From Aplectana chamaeleonis (lineage: Eukaryota > Nematoda > Chromadorea > Rhabditida > Cosmocercidae), in the NCBI GenBank assembly GCA_029168955.1, contig JAPDOI010000116.1, positions 985,501-1,049,500 of the forward strand: a stretch of DNA of 64,000 nucleotides. Direction: 5' to 3'. Shown here one piece after another: positions 19,513 to 31,700 of this stretch (position 1 is the stretch's first letter; every line of letters starts with the position of its first letter). Under the pieces are notes generated by a model. That model saw only the letters and a program-made list of their open reading frames with translations, had not been told where the DNA came from and did no database searches. The translations under genes were made by a program, and so were the position numbers.

Positions 19513-19785
19513 TTTTTTTACTTGACAGTTTGAATTTCCGCTTCGTTTGTATAGTCACCCAGGCAATTCTTGGCCCCGAGCCGCACCGAACAGGAATCGA
19601 AGCCGCCTGACAGTTCGGCTCGTTCTCCCATTCTTCTGGCCACTGCTGTTGTTGTTCGAGCGAACCGGAGCAGCCCGGACAGCAACAGCAGTGGCCCGGA
19701 CAGCAACAGAAGCCGACTAGCAGATTGGGAACACGAGCCGAACTGTCGGGTGGCTCGAGGCCGATAATTACCTGAGCAGTTCGTC
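19513..19785. mobile_element. GCAACAGCAG palindromic MITE, copy 1
   Basis: Inverted repeat with CAGGCAATTCTTGGCCCCGAGCC facing its diverged complement near 19760, GACAGTTCGGCTCGT facing ACGAGCCGAACTGTC, and a centre of CACTGCTGTTG / CAACAGCAGTGG. Other copies: 32235-32485 and one split by a hAT-like insertion at 40995-43160. Confidence 0.75.
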
Positions 19786-19793
19786 TGGGATTT

Positions 19794-19914
19794 AAGCCGG
19801 GATCATACTTCCCGCCACAAGTGACGGTGCACTGCAGGCATATTGATTTTCGATCGATATGGATGGTAAACATTGCGTCGCGTCGCTGTCCGCTGGAAGT
19901 ATGATGCCGGCCTT
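19794..19914. mobile_element. GGCCGGGATCATACTTCC hairpin MITE
   Basis: AGCCGGGATCATACTTCCCGC on the left mirrors GCTGGAAGTATGATGCCGGCC on the right. The core is ATTGATTTTCGATCGATAT. Confidence 0.7.
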
Positions 19915-21013
19915 TTATAATATGAATATAAGCATAATTTATCATTTTTTTCAATATTTGATTCATTTGTAAATTTCAATTATTTTAGTTCTTGATCCCA
20001 ATATTTTGGCTGTTCGTGAACTTGAATAATTCGGTTTTTCGACTGTTTGTTGCCCTGGAATCAGACCTATTCTAGTTTTTCTGCGCTCGTCCAATCCCTT
20101 TTTGCGATTTATCCTGGTAATCACATTAGTCATTGTTTTTTTTTTGGGGGGGGGAGTCGATTTTCCCATCTCGGAGACATTTCCAGGTCGGTTCTCGACA
20201 TTTCCGGTCAGTTTTCGGTTTCAATATTCAATTGATTTGAGATTTGCAATTACTTGTGTTTCTCTCATGTTTAGTTCACCACAGGGGTGTGCATTTTCCG
20301 TTTACCGATTAACCGATTTTCCGGATTTTCAGGTGTTTTCGGTAAATTTTGATCTACCGATATACCGAGTTTTTCTCGAAATTTACCGAAATTTTTACCG
20401 AAAAAGTTTTTGGTGTTTTTTTGCCTAGTCGGCCTACTTCTTACTCGTATTTCACGGGTTCGCTAATGTTAAGACATGCATTTGGCGCGATATCCTTCTT
20501 CATCCTTCTTTTTGTTAATCTTTTTTAATCCTTTGGTCTACTTTTTGAATGCTCAAACGATCTCTTCACCTTTTGTGTCACGTGCTTTTTCTTAGCGAGA
20601 TACTACTCCGAGAAATGCATATTTTTCCAAAAATGTCAAAAGATTTCCAAGGCAACAGAGTTCTGAAGCAGATATTTCAGTAACTTGAAAATTTCTTTTC
20701 GAAGACCCCGCTATAACACTGAATACACTGCAGTTCTGGAACGGCTCCATTGTCAAATCATCGTACCCGCACCTTCCTCACTGACCAATAAGTACTTTTG
20801 CGCGCCTCCTGGCACAGTTGAGGTGGGAAGGAAGTTTTCCTCAGCTGGCCTGGTTTTGAGTGACTACAGAAAGGCCTTGACACCAAAAAATTTTGAAATG
20901 TCACTTTTTCTCAAAATCAAGGTCTTGCTGATCAGGTTTAGGCGTTGAGCTCAGTTTAATATGTAAAAGTCACTCATTATTTGCACTTTCCTCATGCACT
21001 ATTGAAAATGATA

Positions 21014-21292
21014 CTGTACTTATCTGGGTCAAATTCCGGTCCGCAATTGCGTCTCGACACGCTTTGCGGCCGCGCGCTTTCGAGCCGGAAGAGTTTCCAG
21101 TGCCGCAGCTGCCGATCTGTTGACTCTAGATGGGTTTTAGAAATTGGAAACTAAACCAAATTGAAGAAAACTGTCTAAAAAAGCCATATCGAGTCGGCTT
21201 TGGCGCTGGAAACTCGGCTGACTCGAGCGCGTGCGGCCGCAAAGCGTGTTGTGACGCAATTGCGGACCGGAATTTGACCCAGATAAGCACAG
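21014..21292. mobile_element. TA MITE family M, copy 3 (nested in H1)
   Basis: CTGTACTTATCTGGGTCAAA to TTTGACCCAGATAAGCACAG, flanked by TA. A palindrome with GCGGCCGCGC near each end. Confidence 0.85.
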
Positions 21293-21339
21293 TACACAAA
21301 TATTATCGGTCATTTGTACTATCGTATGGGATACTGTCG

Positions 21340-21535
21340 TTCTGTGGGCCGAGTTTCGGTCCGCGTTTGCGGACTTCGACTATTGCATCATGCGACACGT
21401 GATAATCGTGCTGGGACCACTTGGTCCCGGCACGATTCACCCTTCTCCCAGCACGATTATCACGCGTCACATGATGCAACAGCCGTAATCCGCAGTCACG
21501 GACTGGATTTCGGATCAGAGAACGACAGCAGGCAC
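21340..21535. repeat. palindrome with GCACGATTATCACG arms
   Basis: CACGTGATAATCGTGCTGGGA faces CCCAGCACGATTATCACGCG, with outer arms TTTCGGTCCGCGTTTGCGGA and its diverged complement. A related but more diverged palindrome is at 42285-42450. Confidence 0.65.
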
Positions 21536-21711
21536 CAAAAAACCAAAGTCGGAATTTTTGCCGAATTTTCCGTTTTTACAATATTTACCGAAAAAAATTC
21601 GGTGAAAAGTTTCGGTAAAAAATTTACCGAAAAGAATTTTCCGCACACCCCTGGTTCACAACTAAAAGTGCGTTTGTCTCATTTTAAGTTTACAGTTTAG
21701 TTTTTTTCCGT

Positions 21712-22262
21712 TCTTTTTCGATTCATCCTGTTCATGAGTAGAATTGTTTTATTCAAAAAATTGCGTAAAATTGCTGTCTTCCAAAATTATTCGAAAGCCA
21801 TTGTAAAATTGAAATGATCTCGTCAAAACAAACTGGCAGCTACTGTGCTTCTCTGGGCCCTAATTCCGGTCCGCAGTTGCGTCTCGACACGCTTCGAGGC
21901 CGCACGCGCTTGAGCCAGTCGGGTTTCCAGCGCCAAAGCCGACTCGATGTGGCGTTTTTATACAATTTTTTCCAATTTTTCTTAGTTTCCAGTTTCTAAA
22001 ACCCATCTAGAGTGAGCAGATCGGCGGCTGTGGCGCTGGAAGCTCTTTTGACTCGGGAGCGTGCGGCCGCAATGCTTGTCGAGACGCAATTGAGGACCGG
22101 AGTTTGGCCCAGATAAGCACAGAAGCTGTCAGTTTTTTTTTTTTGACGAGATCATTTCAATTTTACAACGGCTTTCGAATGATTTTAGAAAACAACAATT
22201 TCACGCAATTTCTTAATAGAGAAAATCTACTTATGAACAGGATTAATCGTGAAAGAGCGAAA
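21712..22262. mobile_element. 0.55-kb foldback with nested TA MITE
   Basis: CTTTTTCGATTCATCCTGTTCATGAGTAG mirrors CTACTTATGAACAGGATTAATCGTG. Inner arms TGTAAAATTGAAATGATCTCGTC / GACGAGATCATTTCAATTTTACA. Family M copy 4 (21843-22122) occupies the centre. Confidence 0.8.
21843..22122. mobile_element. TA MITE family M, copy 4 (nested)
   Basis: CTGTGCTTCTCTGGGCCCTAA to GGCCCAGATAAGCACAG. Left flank TA; the right TA is mutated (GA/AG). It sits at the hinge of the foldback 21712-22262. Confidence 0.8.
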
Positions 22263-22667
22263 ATTTGAAAATGTAGAAATAAACCGAAATTTCAATATCC
22301 CATAGTTTTTAATTGGTATGGATAAAATATCAAAAAATTTCGTAAGGGAAAAAATTGAAAGAACCGAGTATTCAAAAAAGCGTACAATTCAGATTCCAGC
22401 ACGAATCGAGTATTCGAATATCGGCAAAAAACTGAAATAAGCCGAATATCCGAAAAAGTACCTGAAGCATTCACCGGGCTATCATTCATTTTTGTGAGAA
22501 GATAAGTTTGAGAGAATATTCATTCGAAAAAAAAAATGGCTAGGAGAATTCGGAAAAGATTGTTGGGAAATATATTTTTTTGAAAATCTCCTTGATTCGT
22601 AGTTGCTAGAACTCTCGACCTGTCAGCTTGCTGGTTGCTCTAAGTTAATTTAAATTAACAATTTCAG

Positions 22668-22794
22668 GCCAGGGAAACCACATCCGCATTCGTTGACGTT
22701 TCCGGTGAAATTCTGCGCATTTGATGAGAGTCTCTGTTTTGGTCCGCACATGACGCAGTCGGATTTGCCATACATTGCATTTCTGCATGTGTAC
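22668..22794 (+). CDS. TRAPPC10: TRAPPC10 exon
   Basis: Acceptor AATTTCAG. It encodes 'PHSLTFPVKFCAFDESLCF' and 'DLPYIAFLHVY', matching the TRAPPC10 'IHLESNFVQFKEE...FPFLHIY' region. The donor is either GTCATA after 22794, which keeps phase 0 into the next exon, or the stronger GTACGT after 22790; the protein match favours the former. Confidence 0.75.
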
Positions 22795-25700
22795 GTCATA
22801 GATTCTGCTGTGAGTTGTTGTAAAAGTTGTTTTTTTTTGTACCACCACGTTTTAATAACTGCGACGCATAAGTATAGCAACACCCGTGAATTAGGCGTAT
22901 CATATGTTGGACCGAGGTTTTGAATATTGGGGAGAGTCTATGTTTTTTACTAAGACGAAGACGATGGTTCACTTGGTAGGACTCCGATTTTCCCATTTTG
23001 CTTTTAGTTATAGCAATAAGTCTGTATTTCTTACGACGCAGAAGTATAGCAACACTTGAGAAACATGAAAATTCCTCGCGACGAACGCCACTTTGCCCCC
23101 TCTTTCATGTTTATTTATAGAATATTAGTTCAGAGTGATGCTACACGTCTACTTTTCCGGCGAACTTTACCTGTCTTCTGACTGTAAAGTCCCGGTTACC
23201 TCTGTGGACTTGGATTTTGATGGAACTACAGCTACCTAGAACGACAACCTGGATCCAGTTCCGAGCTCATGCTGGATCCAGTGTCGTCCAACGCCTGTGG
23301 TTGCCCACACGTCACATGGAGCCAGTCCCAGTGAGACATTTCTCTACGAGTTGCCACCGACATGGTGTCGGTCCCGCCGACCCATTACTGTTCGTTGCCG
23401 AGTTTCTCGGCAAGTACCAATCTATACTCTATCAACCACTACGACAACATTTTGGACCTCGAAATGTAGCAACCTCAATGCTCAGTACATTTTCACAAGC
23501 CTGCTAAACTCGAGCCCGCGCGATCAAACATGAGCATACCCTTCACCTACAAGCCAGACAGACGAGGTGCGAGAACTTGTCAACCATAGCTCTCCAATGA
23601 CGTCCTGTGCCAACAGAATCATTTGAAACAAGCTTGTTATAGTCGAATAAGATGACATTACACACGATTTGGCAAACGGCGCCTTACTGCGTGGAGCACT
23701 CACGTTCCCCTAGTTCGTGCTCATGCTTGATCGAGGTGGCTCGAGTCTAACAGACTTGTGAAAATGTTATGAGCAATGGGGGTGTTTCATTTTGAGGTCC
23801 ACAATGTTGCTGTGATGATTGATAGAGTATGGATTGGTACTTGCCGAGAAACTCGGCAACGAACAGTAATGGGTCGGCGGGACCGACACCATGTCGGTGG
23901 CGACTCGTTGAGAAATGTCTCACTGGGACTGGCTCCATGTGACGTGTGGGCAACCACAGGCGTTGAAGGATTCAGGATCCAGCATGAGCTCGGAACTGGA
24001 TCCAGGTTGTCGTTCTAGGTAGCTGTAGTTCTATCAAAATCCAAGTCCACAGAGGTAACCGGGACTTTATAGCCAGAATACAGGTAAAGTTAGCCGGAAA
24101 AGTGGACGTGTAGCATCACTACGAACTAATACTCCATAAATAAACATGAAAGAGGGGGCAAAGTGGCGTTCGTCGCGAGGAATTTTCATGTTTCTCAAGT
24201 GTTGCTATACTTCTGCGTCGTAAGAAATACAGACTTTCTGCTATAACTAAAAGCAAAATGGGAAAATCGGAGTCCTATAACACGCCCGTTCTCCCGTGGC
24301 GCAATAGCTGTTCTGGTTTTGGAAGAGAAGGAAAATCCCGGTTTAGTGCTCTAACTGCGCTGCGGCTCAGGAAAGTGGGCCTGTCCAAGTGCAATGGCCA
24401 GGTCCCCCCCCCCTTGCTGCGATATCACCAAATTCTTTATGATATATGGCTATCACTAGATAGCCCCGACATTTCTGCACCAAATGGGATTTAACGAATA
24501 TTTCTTAGTCCGTTTGTAATCTTCCGCTCAGGGTCAAGCTGGGCGTTGCGTAATTTTTGGAAATCAGAGTGACCCCCCCCCCCACCATCAAAATTGTTTT
24601 CCAAACATCGAACTTTTCGCGCCCCCCCCCCCTGGAGGCACTATTTACTCATGAAATCCGAGTATATGGTTTCTTGGATGTTCGGGTATTTCGGAAATCC
24701 AAAATGTCCGATACATTTGATTACTGAAACTGTGAGACGCCGAAAATTGGTTCAGTAGTCGGGCTCAAGCGTCTTAAACCTGACCAATGTTACGATCCCT
24801 CCCTTTGGTGACCAAAAAGTATTGGGAATTTCTGGGAAATGTTCACTAAATTTTCATTTTTGGTTCGCAATTTTCGCGATCCCCCTCACCCGCCGTAGCG
24901 AAGTTTGGCAACCCCGCTTGACCCTGCTTCCGCTCACGTTTGTTGTACCATACGAAAGCACAATCTTCGGCCATCTAATAGACATCGGCGCTTCTAAAAA
25001 GATGGGAACTGCTCCGAATTCTTCATCAAAATGTCAAGAAAGTTGTGGGTATAAGACCAGGAGTGTTATGCGACAGGAAAATGCCCGATCACCTAAAGTC
25101 GAAGATTTAGCGAACTGTGGTCCGGCTTGTTGCGCTGTATGCAGCAGAGTGCTGGCCTGCTACCAAGGAAGGAGAGCGAAGGCTCGGTGTAATGGAGACG
25201 AAAATGCTACGTTGAACAGCGGGTGTCACCCGCTTGGGCCACGTCACGAACGACGACATCAGGAAGCGTTTCGGTGGTGCTCCGATTACCGAGAAGCTGC
25301 GTGAATTTCGATTGCGATGGTATGGGCACGTTCTTCGAGCTGGAAGTGATACCGTATGCAAGACTGGGCTTAACCTTGACGTGCCTGGAAAGAGACGCAA
25401 AGGACGGCCAAGGCAGCGGTGGCTTGACACGCTGCATACCGATCTGAGAATAACCGGCGTGCACCCTGATCAGGCTCATGACAGGGAAAAATGTCGCCAG
25501 CGCATAAGAAAAGCGGACCCTGCATTGGAGCGGGACAAACGCTGAGGAAGAAGAAGGTTGGAGCATTTCTTTTGACATTTAGAAATTTTTTTGTCCCCAA
25601 GCATAATATAAACTCTGACGTGAAAAACTCTGACGTGAAATTCCAAACAGGTAATGTTTTTCGAGTAGCTATAAACTCATTAGATAGAAGAAGTACTGTG

Positions 25701-28700
25701 TTTTTGAATGGTATACCACACTTTATTGAAGATCACAGATGAGCCTTCGAAAATTTTGTGACCCCTATTTGGTGTAGAACTCTGTATGAAACTAGTTGGG
25801 GGGGGGTACTCAAGATTCATAATGAAATGATGGATATAAAACTTTTTTAACACGTTTAACGCGTTTCTAAGACGTGTAGCTGTGGAGAAAATCTTCATCA
25901 CTCTGAATGAATCTTGAGCGCCCCCTCCAACTAGTTTCAAGCCTAGAACTCTTGGTCTAACTTAATATATTTTTTGTGACTAATTTCACATATTTTAGTC
26001 GGTGGATGAGTATCGCACTTCAGTACGGCACAACGTCTCAGAATGGTTTGCTAAGGTTAGTTGTATACTCATTGTTCTTATTCTAGTGGTACCTAGCAGA
26101 CACGATCGAAAAGGTTGGTGAGACAACTATGTTGCTGAGGGGTCTCATGTCTCCCATCAGAACGCTTACGCCGTTGGAAGCGTCAAAAACGAGTCACAAC
26201 TATCAAATATGAGCAACATTGAGTCGAAAATTGCGTAGACTCCACCCCTCAGTACAATCTCGTCCAGATTGATTGTTTGAATACTTTCACTTTGGTTAGT
26301 TTCTGAACCTTCCGACGACGTAAGTGTTTTTGTGGTACAGGCCGTAGAAGTCGATTAGCTCCACTATTACAACCGAGCGACCGTGTTGTGGTCTAACTCG
26401 TCCAGAGGGTTGAGCAGGCCGTTGCGATCGGTGATCAAAATTTCACGACCCCACCTTTGATCGAAATTTCTACGAACTCCCCCCCCCCCTGAGATGAAAA
26501 CGCTTCACCACCAAAATCGTGGCTTATAGTCGGCTAAAAATCAAGGATTATAAATTCCTTAATTCTGTTACAGTCCACTTGAACAAAACAACAGAACTAC
26601 CATCCAAGTGGTTTGGAGACCCTGCTCGTCCACTTTCACTCCGTAACAAAAACAACCCGTTATTTCTGTATTTGCGTCCAATTTCGTTGGATTTTTCGTT
26701 TACTTCTCGTACTACCACCTGTGAACCTTCGATTTACTGTGCTTATCTGGGCCAAATTCCGGCTCGGATCGCATCTCGACACGCTTTGCAGCCGCACGCG
26801 CTCGAGTCAGTCGGGTTTCTAACGCCAAAGCCGACTCGATTTGGCTTTTTTTATACAATTTTCTCCAATTTTTTTAGTTTCCAGTTTCCAAAAGCCACCT
26901 AGAGTCAGCAGATCGGCGGCTGCGGCGCTGGGAGCTCTCCTGTCTAGGGAGCGTGCGGTCGCAAAGCATGTCGGGACGCAATAGCGGATCGGAATTTGAC
27001 CCAGATAAGCACAGTATATCATAACATATATATAAAATCGATACCATTTTTGAGCTTGTTTGCTACTTTTGAAGTACGTTTCTCCATCATTTAGGTGAGC
27101 ACTAAGAGTGATGTACAGTGGTTAATTATTGTTGATTCAACGAGAGCAAAAGAGAAGAAGAACCGGACGGCGTTGATGGAAAGGTTGAAACACGACTTCA
27201 GCAAGCATACTTCCAAGTTAGAAGCTTAAATTTGTACTATTATTTTCACTCATATTGGTTTTAATGACATTTTTATGTTTTTTCCTTTTTTTGTTCATAT
27301 TCTTGAAACATTTTTTCAACTGAAATGATGTTTGCTTCTTGTCGATATTGTTAGGGTGTCCCGAACGGCATTTTTTTATTCAATGTTTCATTTCTTTCGT
27401 AAAAGGCAGTGTTCACGATGGAAAAGTTGCCCTTTTTTGACGAAAACTTAACTTTCGGACCATTCTAACAAGGGAATGACCAGGCCTGGTCGTCAGAACT
27501 ATCCAGTAGGCCAGGTTTTTCAGATCGACTACCCCGCGGGTAGTCATAAAAACCCTATCCTAGCTGCCCGAGTAATAGTAAAAGAAAAAGTTATGCGCGT
27601 AGAAGTTTCGAGCTCATTATAAAAAATTTAATTTATCTGCCGTTAACTGTCTTATACGTGTGAATTATCAAAAATGTGTCTTATATTCGTGCTCAGCATC
27701 TCAAATAACCCCCCCCCCTTGGGAGAAATTTGGGCGAAAAAATTTTTTCGAATTTTTTATTAAAAAACCTTTTTTCTATTATTGTTACCCGGGCGGCTAG
27801 AAGAGGGTTTTTACAAGCACCCGGAAGATGGTCGATCAGGAAAACATGGCTACATGCGTAGTTCTGGCAAACGGGTGTGATCACTCCCCTAGTAAGAAGA
27901 AGCCGGACCAGTCCATTGGATCACCCCGCCCACGTCGTATAGCAGTTGTCCTGCGTTCGTTTCACCAGAGGAACAGTTGCCGAATTTTTGGTAGCACCTC
28001 AACCAGAAGGATTCTAACACCCTAACATGTGCATTGGCCCATAATACATATTTGTAAATAGTATTCGGTACGAGAAACAGAACAAAGTCGATTACCAAAA
28101 AAACCCATTTTCGACGTTAGGTTTAACGTTTTGTCCGCAGTCTCTCAAAACACCAAACGGGCGTAATTTCAATATTTCGAAGTTTTTTCAAACATTTTGG
28201 GGATTTTCCTGAATGAACTTCTTCAAAGGACTTATCGATTTAGAAACTGTGAAAAAAACTTTGAAAATTAGAATACAGTTTTCTGTCGTGAATGCTGCTT
28301 GTGACCGATTTCACAAACGACATTTAGGCTGATTGAGGTGTCGGAATCAGTGGAACATGGTTCATTCATGGGACTGGTACAGGCTGTGCAGGCAGCTTTG
28401 CTAACTCACTTGGATGTTCTCACAGACACATGGGAGACATCTTTATGTAATGTTAAGGAGAAGTATACGGATGTGAAGTGGAGTCTGTCTGCGTACTGTT
28501 CTTCAACGGTGAGCTTTGTGTGATTTTGTACAAGTTTTATAGTGCCAACGATTTCTCTAAAGACCCCGTCATAGTCGACCAATAGACTGTACGCGTCCCG
28601 GTCAATAATCATCTCTTTCATGCGAATCAGGAGTGAAAATTCACCCGCTGTTGCCGGCGAGGGCCCACCTGAGCCATCTGTGGCCGTTCAGGTCATTGCG

Positions 28701-31700
28701 CATGTTACGCACTCCGCCCTGAGGTTCGAAAATTTTCCCGTTATGGCCGGCTTTAGCCCGCTCCGAGGGACCCACAGAGTTTGAGTCGCGACGTTGCTCG
28801 CAGCGACGAATAGCGCTGGGCGATGCAATATGGATTACATTCGGCGACGACCGACGCGGTGTGTAGAGCAACGTGTTTTGACGCCACGACGACCCTGCTT
28901 CACTGCCAGCGAGCGGCAACCGACGCCGCAACGATAGTGTTTTAGAAGAATTTCTAGCCCCGTCAAGGTTGACACTCAGCGACCAATTGCGGGTCGCTAC
29001 GGCTCTGTAGACCTCATGAGCGAAGTGATTGCGAGGATTACGTATTGTCGTTCTCTGGGCCAAATTCGGGTCTGCAATTGCGTCTCGACACGCTTTGCGG
29101 CCGCGCGCTTCGAGTTGGAAGAGTTTCCAGCGACACAGCCGCCGATATGTGGACTTTAGGTGGGTTTTGGAAATTGAACACTAAACAAAATTGGAGAAAA
29201 CTGTATAAAAAAGCCACATCGAGTCGGCTTTGGCGCTGAAAGCTCGACTGACCCGAGTGCTCGCGACCGCAAAGCGTGTGGAGACGCAATTGCGGACCGG
29301 AATTCGGCAGAGAGAAGCACAGTAGCGAACAGAATTGGTCTTGAATTTTTGAATATGATGAACAAATGAAGGTGGAAGCTCGGTTAAGGTCCTCAGAGAA
29401 ATAGCTTGCTCTGTTTGGGTCAAAAAATGACGGCACGCGCCCCCTATGAGGACCATGCTGCATGCGGTGCTCACGCGTTGTTGTTGGGGATCGCCCGCGC
29501 CCCACAAATAACGTCACAGTTTTTCGCGAAACACGCCACGCCATCTTCAATTCCTTCTGTTGGTGTGTCAATTGATGGTGATAGCGAATTTCCACGCCGT
29601 AAAGTGCTTACCTCTTGCACAACTGGTATGAAGAGCTCACCCCACTTGAAACTTCACTCGGCATCCCGATGCGGGTCTTGAAAGGGGGCTTTGAGTCGTT
29701 CTTCAAAAGCAAGCATATTTTTTGCCGCTGAGGGAACATCCCATGGTTGGGGAAGCGGTTTTTGCTGCCGTTCGCAGGGAGGGTAGTTCCTCACCGCAGA
29801 ACGCGGCGAAAATTACGTTCTTGTCGGGGAAAAAAATTAGTTCAACCGCGCATTCAGGGTGGCATGCATGAAGTAATAATAATGGTAATGTGAATAGTCT
29901 AAACGATAATGTGAAAGCCATGGACCGCTGGCCGGCTGGGAAGGTTCAGCGGGCCGTTAACGGGGTGCCTGAGAAGCTGGCCGGCGCATCAAAAGTGGGC
30001 GGTCTGAGGACGGAAATCACGGGCCAGCTGGCAAAGATCTGCGGATCATCTTTCTGAGCACCTGAGTAGCACCTTTGGTTAATAGAGTGTTTCATTATCT
30101 GCTGAGAAAGATCCACTGCGGCTGAAGACGACTCAATCAAGCTCAGGACGGCTTCCGACCAGCTATGACGGGGATATCAGTGCGCTCCCCAGCATATAGT
30201 TTCGTAAAGGAAAATGCAATTTTAGATGGAATTGGCACGGTTATACTGGAGTCTGGGAGCGTTTGAGTTGGCGCTGCTGTTGTACGATGATCTTGATGAA
30301 TATCTGTTTGGAATAGTCAACAGAATGGCTTCTGTGGAAGGTAAGTTTATCGTCTTTTTAGTATTGCTCCCTCATAGAAGGCCGTTTTTTCATATTTTTG
30401 CGTTCCAGCTGGGCGGGAGCCACGTTGGGTGGTTAGTCTTCGGACAGCTAGCCTTCCTTTCCGTTCGCTGTACTCGTACTTCCAACAGCCTAAACTTGAT
30501 TGCAAGAAGGATCATAGTCTAGTTGGTGAGGACTCCGCTTTACTATTAGTATAGAAGTTAGAATCTGGTTCAGAGAACCTTTCACGGCGCAGCGCACCCG
30601 TTGCGCTGTCACAAAACCGTCTCGGATGGTTTAACGAACGAAAAAAGTCGATTTTTTCGTATCCCGATGGAAATAATGATTTATCAGTTTTCTTTAAATA
30701 TCCGAATTAATGAAGGGAGAAACGCGTTTTTAATACTATCAAGGAGCTATATCGATTTTTGGTAAAATATTCGTATGTAAGGAAACTGAAGAAAACTGAC
30801 CCATTTGACTGATGTGGGCGGGCCTAGGAAAGTCGTGCGAAATTGTGTGTTACGTGCTGCTGGCGTGCGTACGCGTACACAATTTGAACAAACGAATTTT
30901 GGCTAGGAAATGGAGTTTACAGTCGTGCCCAAGCGCGATTTCCTAACTGCCGCCAGCGTGGGCGGTCGCGTAGCGGCACAAATGGTCTCGTTGCTTGGGG
31001 AGAGACGGCGTTAATCAGCCGCGCGCTCTTATCCAGGGACTCGCGCAATGTTGGTCGCTACGCGACCGCTCGCACTGTGAGCCTTTGGGCGCTGCTGGGT
31101 ATGTATGCAAGAGGGGCATAGTATGAACTCCGAATTGCTCTGTTCACCACGAACCGAAACGGATTTTCGTGCACAGTCGATTTTTGGAATAATAATTTCT
31201 ATCTTTATATTCTGGAGTCTTAATTTTTCATTCCGATCATATCTGGAGCTAAACCAGAGGCTGCTTGCTTGAGCGCGCTGGGAAGGGTTCAGGAAACCTC
31301 TTCTAGTTTTATGCGCGGTATGTATAGCCGCGATAAGCGCAATAATGGTTCGAAATTCTAGAAGTCGAGTTTGGCACACGTGTCTTGTCTCGGGTTCCGG
31401 AGATCTGATGCGAAACGCACAGAAATTCGCGGAAATAGGTTTTCGGAACGCGATACGCGGAAAAATCGAAATTATTGATGAAACCCACGCGTGACTTTTT
31501 TGCACTTGTTACACAGCACTCGGGACTTGTATGCGCACTGCACGGTCATACAACAGCGGGCAACCCGTCACTGCGCGCGTGCTGTGCTAAAAATCAGTAT
31601 TTGTGTCGCGCGCAATGAGTCGGACACCGAACATGAGTCGGACAGCGTTCACTGAGTTTCTGAGTAAGGAGCCACGGCAGATGGTTGCCGGACGTCCCCG

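Larger units (their letters stand above)
20282..21653. mobile_element. hAT-like non-autonomous element H1 with iterated TACCGA words
   Basis: Termini CAGGGGTGTGCATTTTCCG and CGGAAAATTC-type complement ending GCACACCCCTG. Flanks GTTCACCA (20274-20281) and GTTCACAA (21654-21661) match at 7 of 8 bases: an 8-bp target duplication, as in hAT elements. Both subterminal regions are arrays of TTACCGA / TCGGTAAA words. The interior has been invaded by family M copy 3 and holds another hairpin at about 21340-21535. No transposase frame was seen. Confidence 0.8.
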
